Positions 42,171 through 50,124 of a DNA stretch of 64,000 nt are shown one piece after another. The position numbers were made by a program, and so were the translations under genes. Below the pieces are notes generated by a model, which did no database searches, was not told the DNA's origin, and saw only the letters and a list, made by a program, of their open reading frames with translations. Each line of letters opens with the position of its first letter. The first letter of the stretch is position 1. Origin of the DNA: Pseudomonadota bacterium (GTDB lineage: Bacteria; Pseudomonadota; Alphaproteobacteria; Sphingomonadales; Sphingomonadaceae); assembly GCA_023391375.1 (NCBI GenBank), contig JAEWBB010000024.1, forward strand, positions 186,001-250,000, written 5' to 3'.

Positions 42171-44453
42171 TCATGCGGCCCGGCCTTTGCGGATCGCAGT
42201 CAAACGACGCGTAAGACTTTGAAAACTCATCGGACGCCCGACGAGGAAACCTTGGATGCGGTCACAGCCCATTTGCTTCAACGTCTCCAGGGTGCGCTCG
42301 TCTTCGACGCCTTCGGCAACCACGGTCCGCTGCAGCGAATGGGCCAGGTTGATGGTCGAGCGGACCATCAGCAGGTCGCTTCGGTTCTCGCGCATGCCGC
42401 GAACGAAGCTCTGGTCGATCTTCAGCTCGCTGGCCGGCACCTTGCGCAGATACTCCAGCGTTGACATGCCGGTACCGTAATCGTCGATCGAGATCCGCAC
42501 GCCGAGGTCACGCAGCCGGAGCAGCGGGGCGAGGTCGCTGCCGTCGCCGGCCAGCGCGCTGGTCTCGGTCAGTTCCAGCGTCAACCGTTCCGGCGCCAGT
42601 CCGTATTTCGCAAGGCAGGCCTGCACTTCGAGCGGCAGGGTCGTCCGCGACAGCGTGCGGGCCGACAGGTTGACGGCAATGTCGAACCGGCCCTTGCGGT
42701 TCAACTCCGCTGCCGCCTCGATCGCCTTGTCGAGCATGAACAGGGTCAGCCGGTCGATCCGGCCGTGCGCTTCCGCCGCCGAGATGAACTCGTGCGGGCT
42801 GATCGGGCCCTTGACCGGGTGGGTCCAGCGGGCCAGCGCCTCGGCGCCGCAGATCGCGCCCGACGCGACATCCACCTGCGGCTGGAAGGCGACCCAGACT
42901 TCGCCATTGTCGATCGCCGCATCGAGTTGGGTCAGCAGCGACAGGCGCCAGCTGCTGTCCTTCAGCCGTTCGGGGTCGTGGTATTTCCACTTCAGGCCTT
43001 CGGCCGCCGCCTCGTCCGCCGCCACCAGCGCGCTCGACAGGCGGCTCGCGAGCGGACGGGCCGAGCCCATCTCGACGCCGAAGCTGATCGCCAGGTCGTA
43101 GCTCTGGTTGCCGATCCGCGCCGGGCTGCGGAACAGCGCGTGCAGCGCTTCCACATGATGACCGATCGCGATGCCCGGCTCGACCAGCCACGCGAACAGG
43201 CCCTCGTCGCCCTGGTAGATCGGCGCCTCGTGGGCGCCGACGCCGAGGCGGGCGGCGACCTGTTCGGACAGCGCGCGCTCGCCGGCATCGTCCAGCGCCG
43301 CGGAAAGCTGCGGGTAATTGAGGAGCCGGGCGACGATCAGCGCCTTGTCGGCGGTCCGACCGGTCTGCCGGAGCGCGTTGAAATTGGGCAGGCCGGACGC
43401 ATTGTTGACCAGTCCGCGCTCGCGGTAGCGCTGCCACCCGAGCCGGATGGCGGCGGTCGACAGAGCGGCCAGGGCCGGCATGATGTCGAGGAAGACGCCG
43501 GCCGGCTCCGTCGCAAGCGGCACGACCAAGAGCATTCCGGCCATCGAGGCGAGCAGGATGGCGCGGCGCAGGCCGTTGTCCGAGCGGATGACCACCGCGA
43601 CCACCGCCAGCGCCGCCAAGAGCGCCGGCAGGAAGCCCAGCATCATCGGCTTGCCGTGAACCAGCGTCTCCGCCGCGTAGAGGTGGATGTGGACGCCGCC
43701 CATCCGACCGCGTCCGGGGATCATCATCTGGTCGCCGGTCGAAGGGGCGACGAGGCCGACCACGACCAGCTTGCCCTTGAGGTCGGGCAGGGGACGGTTG
43801 ATCACGTCGCCGCCCGACAGGATCGGGAAGCTGTCGAGCTTGTAGCGGTAATCGATCTTGAAATTCTCGCCGGTCGGGCCGGGATTGCGGCTCAGCAGCG
43901 ATGCCGCGAACGGATAGGTCTTGCCGCTCACCTCGTACCCGTAAGGCACATCCCACGCCGCCATCTGCCAGTTGGTCGGGACGGCGATCGTTGATCGCGG
44001 GACGTGGCGGGCGAACCGCGCCAGCGGCTCCTTGATGGCCGCCGCCCCGCCGGAGGGATGGTTGTCGAGGAAGCTGGGAAGGATCGTCCGGCCGCTCGAA
44101 ATCGCGCGCTCGAACGCCGCATCGTCGGCCTTGGTCGTCGGATAGTCGTAGGCAAGGTCGAGCAGGACGCCATCGGCGCCGGCGGCGTGGAGCCGCTCGA
44201 TCATCTTCGCTTGCGTCGCGCGAGACCACGGCCAGCGGCCGATTTCGGCCTGCGCCTTGTCGTCGATGCCAACGAGGACCACCTGGCCACTGGCCTTCGC
44301 ATCGCTCATCCGGATCCGGTCGATGCGCAGCGCATCTTCCAGCACTTCGCCCAGCCCCAGCAGGCCGAACAGCAGGCCGACGAAGGTGACAATGACCATC
44401 ATCCGCAGCTTGCGGACCGGAGTCACCGTCTTCCTCACGCGGGTGGCGCTCAT
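42171..44453 (-). CDS. CHASE2-EAL protein with degenerate GGDEF domain
   Basis: The protein has 760 residues. It begins with one membrane helix, then a periplasmic CHASE2 sensor (about 45-290; VVLVGIDDKAQAEIGRWPWSR) and three more helices. The GGDEF remnant that follows has a signature position reading QGDEG, so cyclase activity is unlikely. The C-terminal EAL domain is intact (AEALARWTHP, LELTET, SIDDYGTGMSTLEYL, ELKIDQSFV). It is a predicted membrane c-di-GMP phosphodiesterase. ATG 44453 follows GAGGAAG; a longer frame upstream is unlikely. Confidence 0.9.
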   Translation of the reverse strand: MSATRVRKTVTPVRKLRMMVIVTFVGLLFGLLGLGEVLEDALRIDRIRMSDAKASGQVVLVGIDDKAQAEIGRWPWSRATQAKMIERLHAAGADGVLLDLAYDYPTTKADDAAFERAISSGRTILPSFLDNHPSGGAAAIKEPLARFARHVPRSTIAVPTNWQMAAWDVPYGYEVSGKTYPFAASLLSRNPGPTGENFKIDYRYKLDSFPILSGGDVINRPLPDLKGKLVVVGLVAPSTGDQMMIPGRGRMGGVHIHLYAAETLVHGKPMMLGFLPALLAALAVVAVVIRSDNGLRRAILLASMAGMLLVVPLATEPAGVFLDIMPALAALSTAAIRLGWQRYRERGLVNNASGLPNFNALRQTGRTADKALIVARLLNYPQLSAALDDAGERALSEQVAARLGVGAHEAPIYQGDEGLFAWLVEPGIAIGHHVEALHALFRSPARIGNQSYDLAISFGVEMGSARPLASRLSSALVAADEAAAEGLKWKYHDPERLKDSSWRLSLLTQLDAAIDNGEVWVAFQPQVDVASGAICGAEALARWTHPVKGPISPHEFISAAEAHGRIDRLTLFMLDKAIEAAAELNRKGRFDIAVNLSARTLSRTTLPLEVQACLAKYGLAPERLTLELTETSALAGDGSDLAPLLRLRDLGVRISIDDYGTGMSTLEYLRKVPASELKIDQSFVRGMRENRSDLLMVRSTINLAHSLQRTVVAEGVEDERTLETLKQMGCDRIQGFLVGRPMSFQSLTRRLTAIRKGRAA

Positions 44454-44599
44454 CGCTTCCTCGCCTTGTTCACGCCCGCAATCGCGCAAAAAGGTTAGGA
44501 AATCGGAAACCTCGCCGCCGTTAACGACCCGGCAGCCCGGCGCCCCTCGACAGTTCGCGCAAGCCTTGCCACAACCCTCGGCCAACAAAGGGGAGGGCG

Positions 44600-44881
44600 A
44601 TGGACTTCATCTCGATCCTGTCGATTTTCGTACTGGCCTGTTTCGTCGGCTATTACGTGGTCTGGTCGGTCACGCCGGCGCTTCACACGCCGCTGATGGC
44701 GGTCACCAACGCCATCTCCTCGGTCATCATCGTCGGCGCGCTGATCGCGTCCGCCGCGGCGGGCAGCTCGGGCTCGAAATGGCTCGGCCTGATCGCCGTC
44801 GCGCTGGCATCCGTGAACATCTTCGGCGGTTTCGCCGTCACCCAGCGTATGCTGGCGATGTACAAGAAAAAGGACCGGTGA
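44600..44881 (+). CDS. pntAB: NAD(P)+ transhydrogenase subunit alpha, part 2 (PntAB)
   Basis: This 93-residue membrane subunit has three helices (FVLACFVGYYVVWSVTP, then AISSVIIVGALIA, then VNIFGGFAVTQRMLAMY), matching the small membrane part that in enterobacteria is fused to PntA. AAGGGGAGGGCG precedes ATG 44600. Its stop overlaps the pntB start (TGATG). The 146 bases upstream carry its own promoter by necessity, because pntAA is separated; I could not assign the promoter elements. Confidence 0.95.
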   Translation: MDFISILSIFVLACFVGYYVVWSVTPALHTPLMAVTNAISSVIIVGALIASAAAGSSGSKWLGLIAVALASVNIFGGFAVTQRMLAMYKKKDR

Positions 44882-46392
44882 TGGTGCAGTTGGCCGATCC
44901 GCCGGCGCCGCCGCCAGCGCCGATCTATGAAATGGGTCAGCCCTTGGCCCATCTTGAAGTGCCGTCGTGGGTGCTCATCGCCTATCTCATTTCGGGCATC
45001 TGTTTCATCCTCGCCCTTCGTGGCTTGTCGAGTCCATCGACCAGTCAACGCGGGAACAGGCTGGGCATGTTTGGCATGGCCATCGCCGTCGTCACGACCC
45101 TGCTGACCCACCGGATCGCAAGCCTGGTCGAAATTGGCGCGGCAATCCTCGTCGGCGGCGGTGTCGGACTTGTCACGGCGCGACGGATCCAAATGACGGC
45201 GATGCCGCAATTGGTCGCTGCCTTTCACAGCCTTGTCGGCCTGGCCGCGGTCCTGGTTGGCGCAGCAGCCTTCTTAAATCCCGCAGCTTTCGGGATTACC
45301 GAGATAGCCAGGGTTACGACGAATGGTGACGTCACGGCGATCGCCACCCAGATTCGTCAAATCAGCCGGGTCGAAATGGGCCTCGGCGTCGCGATCGGCG
45401 CGATCACTTTCTCCGGCTCGGTCATCGCCTTCCTCAAGCTCAACGGCAACATGAGCGGCAAGCCGATCCTCCTGCCGCTGCGCCACGTCATCAACCTCGG
45501 CACGCTCGTCGCGATCCTCGGGCTGATCGCCTATTTCACGCAGGACCAGGCGCCGTGGGTGTTCTGGACCGTCACCGCGCTCAGCTTCGCCATCGGCTTC
45601 CTGCTGATCATCCCGATCGGTGGCGCGGACATGCCGGTCGTGGTCAGCATGCTGAACAGCTATTCCGGCTGGGCAGCGGCGGCGATGGGCTTCACGCTGC
45701 ACAACACGGCGATGATCATCACCGGCGCGCTGGTCGGCTCGTCGGGCGCGATCCTCAGCTATATCATGTGCCGAGCGATGAACCGCAGCTTCATCAGTGT
45801 CATCGCCGGCGGGTTCGGCGGCGATGCGGTGGCAGGCGCGGCTGGCGCAGCGGCGATCGACCGGCCCTACAAGCGCGGCAGCGCCGAGGACGCGGCCTTC
45901 CTGATGGAGCAGGCCGACAAGGTCATCATCGTGCCCGGCTACGGCATGGCGGTGGCGCAGGCGCAGCACGTGCTCCGCGAGATGGCGGACAAGCTGAAAG
46001 AGGAGGGCGTGGAGGTGAAATACGCCATCCACCCCGTCGCCGGCCGCATGCCCGGGCACATGAACGTGCTGCTGGCCGAGGCCAACGTGCCCTATGACGA
46101 GGTGTTCGAACTGGAGGATATCAACTCCGAGTTCGCGCAGGCCGATGTCGCCTTCGTCATCGGCGCCAATGACGTCACCAACCCGGCGGCCAAGACCGAC
46201 AAGTCATCGCCGATCTACGGCATGCCGGTGCTCGACGTCGAAAAGGCCAAGACGGTGTTGTTCATCAAGCGCTCGATGGGCGGCGCGGGCTATGCCGGCG
46301 TCGACAATGAACTCTTCTATCGCGACAACACGATGATGCTCCTCGCCGATGCCAAGAAGATGGTCGAAGAGATCGTTAAGTCGCTGGGATAA
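44881..46392 (+). CDS. pntB: NAD(P)+ transhydrogenase subunit beta
   Basis: This 503-residue protein has about nine membrane helices in residues 30-300 forming the proton channel, and a C-terminal NADP(H)-binding domain (PGYGMAVAQAQHVLREM, VAGRMPGHMNVLLAEA, VIGANDVTNPAA). A Pro/Ala-rich leader of about 20 residues precedes the conserved start. It is translationally coupled to pntAB. The last 17 bases overlap the convergent greB-like gene. Confidence 0.95.
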   Translation: MVQLADPPAPPPAPIYEMGQPLAHLEVPSWVLIAYLISGICFILALRGLSSPSTSQRGNRLGMFGMAIAVVTTLLTHRIASLVEIGAAILVGGGVGLVTARRIQMTAMPQLVAAFHSLVGLAAVLVGAAAFLNPAAFGITEIARVTTNGDVTAIATQIRQISRVEMGLGVAIGAITFSGSVIAFLKLNGNMSGKPILLPLRHVINLGTLVAILGLIAYFTQDQAPWVFWTVTALSFAIGFLLIIPIGGADMPVVVSMLNSYSGWAAAAMGFTLHNTAMIITGALVGSSGAILSYIMCRAMNRSFISVIAGGFGGDAVAGAAGAAAIDRPYKRGSAEDAAFLMEQADKVIIVPGYGMAVAQAQHVLREMADKLKEEGVEVKYAIHPVAGRMPGHMNVLLAEANVPYDEVFELEDINSEFAQADVAFVIGANDVTNPAAKTDKSSPIYGMPVLDVEKAKTVLFIKRSMGGAGYAGVDNELFYRDNTMMLLADAKKMVEEIVKSLG

Positions 46393-46846
46393 GTTCGATC
46401 CGGACGACTTCGAACGGTTCGTCCGACCCTGCAAACTCGACCTCGTCGCCTTCCTCGGCGCCCATCAGCGCGCGGGCCAGCGGGGCGGTGAAGGCGATGC
46501 GGCCTTCGGCGGGCTCGCTTTCATCGTGGCCGACCAGGTCGACGGTCCGCGTCTCGCCATCCCGTTCGATCGTCACGCGCATCCCGAAAGCGACCTTTTC
46601 ACCGTTCGGAATGGGAGCAATCTCGGCACTTCCCAACCGCTGCCGCCAGTAACGCGCGTCGCGCAGCGCTTTCTTGCGCGCCTCGTCGCCCTCGGCGGCG
46701 TCGAGCACCGCCTCCATCTCCGCCGCCCTGGCCTCGATCAACGCGAGGCCGCGCGCGGTCACCAGGTTCGGGCCCGGCGGGATCGGCAACTCGAACTTGG
46801 GCTCGAGGTGCTCGTCATCATTTTCTCGGCGAAAGGCGACACTCAT
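46376..46846 (-). CDS. GreA/GreB-family elongation factor-like protein
   Basis: The 156-residue protein has an N-terminal helical hairpin (about 28-78) and a C-terminal FKBP-like domain ending in GDEVEFAGSDEPFEVVRIEL. It resembles GreB-type proteins that bind the RNA polymerase secondary channel. The body starts with the family-like PPGPNLVTARGLALIEARA. Whether it stimulates transcript cleavage depends on tip acidic residues, which I cannot align with certainty. Its 3' end overlaps pntB. Confidence 0.8.
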   Translation of the reverse strand: MSVAFRRENDDEHLEPKFELPIPPGPNLVTARGLALIEARAAEMEAVLDAAEGDEARKKALRDARYWRQRLGSAEIAPIPNGEKVAFGMRVTIERDGETRTVDLVGHDESEPAEGRIAFTAPLARALMGAEEGDEVEFAGSDEPFEVVRIELIPAT

Positions 46847-46887
46847 GCCTTGCCCTTAGCATGCCGCCCACGCGAAAAGCAGGGCCG

Positions 46888-47148
46888 ATGCCGCGCAAGT
46901 TTCGCCTTACCGCCACCATGCCCGACGGTTACGTAAAGGAGATCGTCACCGCGACGCCCTTCACCCATTACTGGCGGATCGTGGCCGTGCTCGCGAACGG
47001 CAAGACCGAAGTCTTCTGGGGGCACACCAAAAGCCTTGCCGAAGCGAACGGTAAACGTGCCGCGGCCAAGGACGCCGCGAAACAGCGCGGGTGGAAGGAA
47101 TTCGCCTTCGAGGTGGTCGAGTTGGAGAAAGTCGCAAGCAATGGCTGA
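46888..47148 (+). CDS. Hypothetical small basic protein upstream of an RNase H gene
   Basis: An 86-residue protein, rich in Lys, Ala and aromatic residues (FRLTATMPDGYVKEIVTATP, then HYWRIVAVLANGKTEVFWGHT), is not recognised. It has no signal or membrane segment. Its stop overlaps the following RNase H-like gene by eight bases, so they are co-translated. ATG 46888 has AGGG close upstream; ATG 46861 would add nine residues. A role with the neighbour in nucleic acid handling is only a guess from position and charge. Confidence 0.65.
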   Translation: MPRKFRLTATMPDGYVKEIVTATPFTHYWRIVAVLANGKTEVFWGHTKSLAEANGKRAAAKDAAKQRGWKEFAFEVVELEKVASNG

Positions 47149-47512
47149 ACGCTATTATTTCGACGGCGGTTGCCGTCCCAATCCCGGCCCGATCGAGGTC
47201 GCGGTGGCGCGCGGCGCCAACGTCACGATCCGCACCGGCCTGCCAGACGGAGACAGTAGCGAAGCGGAATGGCGCGCGCTGTTGCTGGCGGTCGAACTGG
47301 CGGACGAGGACGGTGCGCGCGACGTCACCTTCGTCGGCGACAATGCGATGGTCGTCGCCCAGGCACGGGGAAAGGCAAAATGCAGCGCGCGGCTGCAACC
47401 CTTCCTCGCGACGTTCCAAAAGGAGACCGCCGACTTCGACCGCGTGCAGGTGCGCTACGCGCCTCGCTCGAAAAATCCGGCCGGCGCAGCGCTGGATCGC
47501 CGCTTGCGTTAA
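47141..47512 (+). CDS. Minimal ribonuclease HI-like protein
   Basis: The 123-residue protein begins YYFDGGCRPNPGP, the first-strand signature of RNase H. Further acidic residues follow in SEAEWRALLLAV, FVGDNAMVV and NPAGAALDRRL, reproducing the D-E-D-D order. It is shorter than typical RNase HI (about 150) and lacks the basic protrusion. It may cleave RNA-DNA hybrids or be a divergent nuclease. It overlaps the small gene upstream and is convergent with the cupin gene. Confidence 0.8.
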   Translation: MAERYYFDGGCRPNPGPIEVAVARGANVTIRTGLPDGDSSEAEWRALLLAVELADEDGARDVTFVGDNAMVVAQARGKAKCSARLQPFLATFQKETADFDRVQVRYAPRSKNPAGAALDRRLR

Positions 47513-47865
47513 CGGGCCGGCGCGACCTTCGGTTCGACGATCAGGTAGACGGCGGTGGTGGCGCCGACGTTCAACACCTCGTGCCAGCCGCCCTCGCTCG
47601 ACCAGCTCGCACCGGTCTTGAGGTCGCGCGTCACCGTGCCCTTGGCGTCGGTGATCCGCATCTGGCCGCCGGCCAGGATGTAACCGAAGTGCGGCCGGTG
47701 CCAGTGCCGCTCATGGCCCACACCCGGCGGAAAGGTGCAACGCCCGACCCGCATTCTGGCATCGTCGCGCAGCACCTCGCACACCTTCTGCCCCTTCCAC
47801 CCGGCGTCGAAGGCTTCGGGCAGGGGCGGGGAGGCATCGGCCAGCAGGGCGGCAAGAATGATCAT
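47509..47865 (-). CDS. Cupin-domain protein
   Basis: This 118-residue protein has a hydrophobic N-terminus and a single cupin barrel. The metal-binding motif is visible as GHERHWHRPHFGYILAGG, with the second-motif histidine in GGWHEVLNVG. The function is undetermined. ATG 47865 overlaps the GST stop (ATGA). Its own stop overlaps the convergent RNase H gene by four bases. Confidence 0.82.
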   Translation of the reverse strand: MIILAALLADASPPLPEAFDAGWKGQKVCEVLRDDARMRVGRCTFPPGVGHERHWHRPHFGYILAGGQMRITDAKGTVTRDLKTGASWSSEGGWHEVLNVGATTAVYLIVEPKVAPAR

Positions 47866-48500
47866 GCGCGCGCCGCGTCGCCAGCATCGAAGTGCGCCAT
47901 TTGCGCCGCATGCGCCTTCTGGAAGGCGGGGCGGGAGGTCACGCGGTCTAAGTAGGCCGCAGTCGCCGGACGGTCGCCGAAGCTCCGGATCGCGGGGATT
48001 CGCAGCACGTCGGCCATTAAAAGGTCGCCGGCGGTAAAGCGCCCCGTGGCCAGCCATTCGCGCTTCGACAATTCGCGCTCGATATGCGCAAGGCGGCTGT
48101 CGAGCCAGCCGGTCAGCGATTCCGGCGGCTTGCCGTCGCCCAGTCCGAGGAACCACCACGGCACGCTGACCATCTCCAGCGAGTTAAGCGCCGCGAACAT
48201 CCACTCGACCGTCTCGGCCTCGCCGACAGGGTCGTTGGGCATCAGCGCATCGTTCTTGCGCGCGATGTGCATGACGCACGCACCGCTTTCGAACAACCGC
48301 ACCTCGCCATCGTCGAGGAACGGCACCTGACCGAACGGCTGGCGGTCGAGGTGGTTGGTCGCGCGGTCCTCGAACGCGATGGTGCGAACATCGTACGGCA
48401 AGCCCGCTTCCTCGCACGCCCAGCGCAGCCGCATGTCCCGCACAAACCCGCGCGGCCCCTCGGGGACCCAGTTGAGGGTCCAGATCGTCAGCTTGGTCAT
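47862..48500 (-). CDS. Glutathione S-transferase family protein
   Basis: This 212-residue protein has an N-terminal thioredoxin-like domain with the cis-proline and glutathione-binding segment QPFGQVPFLDDGEVRLFESGA, and an all-helical C-terminal domain with the N-cap motif TAGDLLMADVLRI. Substrate is unknown. It is translated with the downstream cupin gene. Confidence 0.92.
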   Translation of the reverse strand: MTKLTIWTLNWVPEGPRGFVRDMRLRWACEEAGLPYDVRTIAFEDRATNHLDRQPFGQVPFLDDGEVRLFESGACVMHIARKNDALMPNDPVGEAETVEWMFAALNSLEMVSVPWWFLGLGDGKPPESLTGWLDSRLAHIERELSKREWLATGRFTAGDLLMADVLRIPAIRSFGDRPATAAYLDRVTSRPAFQKAHAAQMAHFDAGDAARA

Positions 48501-48609
48501 CGATGCGCCCTTCCAGTTCCGGGAAACGCGGCTTGGGCAAAGCGATGGGCCCCGTCAATCGCGCGTCGCTCGGTTTGGCCGTTCCTCGTTGCCGTGCCAT
48601 AGTCGGCGG

Positions 48610-48987
48610 ATGAGGACATTCATGCCCTTGCTCGTCGCCTTCCTCCTGGCCGGGTGCCACCGCGAGGATGGCGATCCCGTTCCGCCATCCGATATCGTCG
48701 ACATGGTCGAGGCGAAACTGGCCGGACACTCCTGTGTCGGCGACCTGGAGGGGTGGGAGCGCAATTATCGGTTCGCAAAGCCGACCGGCTTCTCGGCATA
48801 CACGTCGCAGGCCGATCTCGGCATCGTCGAATTCCACCTGCGCCGCGCCGGTGCGACGACCATCGCGCCCGGCAGAAACACCTTTGGACGCCACGGCGAC
48901 GACTGGCCCGAAAGCAAGGCGATCCGCGCGATCGACGGACGATTCCGGTTGAGTGACGGGCGCCTCTCGATGCCCGCCTGCCGTTAG
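48610..48987 (+). CDS. Hypothetical lipoprotein
   Basis: The 125-residue protein starts with a lipoprotein signal (MRTFMPLLVAFLLAGC, Cys16). The body has two further cysteines, in HSCVGDL and at the C-terminal PACR, which may form a disulfide. No domain is recognised. It is anchored in the envelope. The stop overlaps the convergent antiporter gene by four bases. Confidence 0.75.
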   Translation: MRTFMPLLVAFLLAGCHREDGDPVPPSDIVDMVEAKLAGHSCVGDLEGWERNYRFAKPTGFSAYTSQADLGIVEFHLRRAGATTIAPGRNTFGRHGDDWPESKAIRAIDGRFRLSDGRLSMPACR

Positions 48988-50057
48988 GGCAGAATGGTCG
49001 TCATCAGGTAGGCGCCGAAAATCACCAAATGCACCGCTCCGTGGAGCACCGTGGTACGACCACGGGCCAGGGAGAGGGCGCTGATGAACAGCGTGAGGGC
49101 GAGCAACACTGTGCCCTTGCCGTCGAGACCCAGCGCCAGCGGCAGTCCCAGGACGAACGAGGTCACCGTCACCGCGGGAATGGTTAGGCCGATCGTTGCC
49201 AGTGCGGAGCCGAGCGCCAGGTTGAGGCTGGTCTGCAACCGGTTGGCCCGCGCCGCGCGTACGGCGGCGACGCTTTCCGGCAGGAGGACGATGGCGGCGA
49301 TGGCGACGCCGACAAGGGCGCGCGGCGCATCGGCGGCCGCCACGGCCGATTCCAACGGCTTCGACAGCGTCTTCGCCATCAATACGACCGCTCCCAGGCT
49401 CACCAGGAGCGCTGCGAACGACGCCCAGCTTTCGCGCTCTGAAGGCGGCTCGGCATGCGCATCCGGCTCAGACTGGAGTTCGCCCTTGGGCAGGAAATAA
49501 TCGCGGTTGGTGTAGGTCTGGACAAACACGAACGTCAGGTAGAGCAGCAGCGAGAAAGCCGCGACGAAGCCCAGTTGCACCGCGCTGTAGACCGGGCCCG
49601 ACACGCTGATCGTGTGGTTGGGAAGAATGAGGGTCAGCACCATGAGCGTCGCCAGCGTACTCAACGCCGCCGTCGCACCGGTGCGTGTGAATCGCGCCTG
49701 GCGCTGGTGGCGTGCGCCCGCGACCAGGCACAGCCCGAGCAGCAGGTTGAGAATGATCATCCCCGCCGCGAACACCGTGTCGCGCGCCAGCGTCGTGGCG
49801 CCCTCGCGGTTGGCCAGCATCAGCGACACGATTAACCCGACCTCGATCACCGTCACCGCGACGGCCAGCACCAGCGTGCCAAACGGCTCTCCCACACGGT
49901 GCGCCACCGTTTCGGCATGGTGGACCGCGGCCAGCACCGTCCCAAACAGGACCAGCGCGGTCAGGACCGCGGACTGGAGGCCGCCAAGCCCGGCCGCCAG
50001 GACCAGCCAGGCAAGGGCCGGGAGGAAGAAACTGGCAGTGCGCATCGAAAGGCTCAT
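48984..50057 (-). CDS. chaA: Calcium/proton antiporter (ChaA/CaCA family)
   Basis: The 357-residue membrane protein has about eleven helices and the internal duplication of the CaCA superfamily. The two alpha repeats are seen in GTLVLAVAVTVIEVGLIVSL and LNLALGSALATIGLTIPAV, each with an acidic residue nearby (EVG; LPES). It should expel Ca2+, or Na+/K+, in exchange for protons. The hydrophilic loop between halves is acidic. It stands alone, divergent from uvrC. Confidence 0.88.
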   Translation of the reverse strand: MSLSMRTASFFLPALAWLVLAAGLGGLQSAVLTALVLFGTVLAAVHHAETVAHRVGEPFGTLVLAVAVTVIEVGLIVSLMLANREGATTLARDTVFAAGMIILNLLLGLCLVAGARHQRQARFTRTGATAALSTLATLMVLTLILPNHTISVSGPVYSAVQLGFVAAFSLLLYLTFVFVQTYTNRDYFLPKGELQSEPDAHAEPPSERESWASFAALLVSLGAVVLMAKTLSKPLESAVAAADAPRALVGVAIAAIVLLPESVAAVRAARANRLQTSLNLALGSALATIGLTIPAVTVTSFVLGLPLALGLDGKGTVLLALTLFISALSLARGRTTVLHGAVHLVIFGAYLMTTILP

Positions 50058-50124
50058 GCCCGCTTATTGCGAACAATTGGCCGCGCCGCCACCTCTCGCA
50101 ACCTTCGCACCAACCCCCTAAGTG

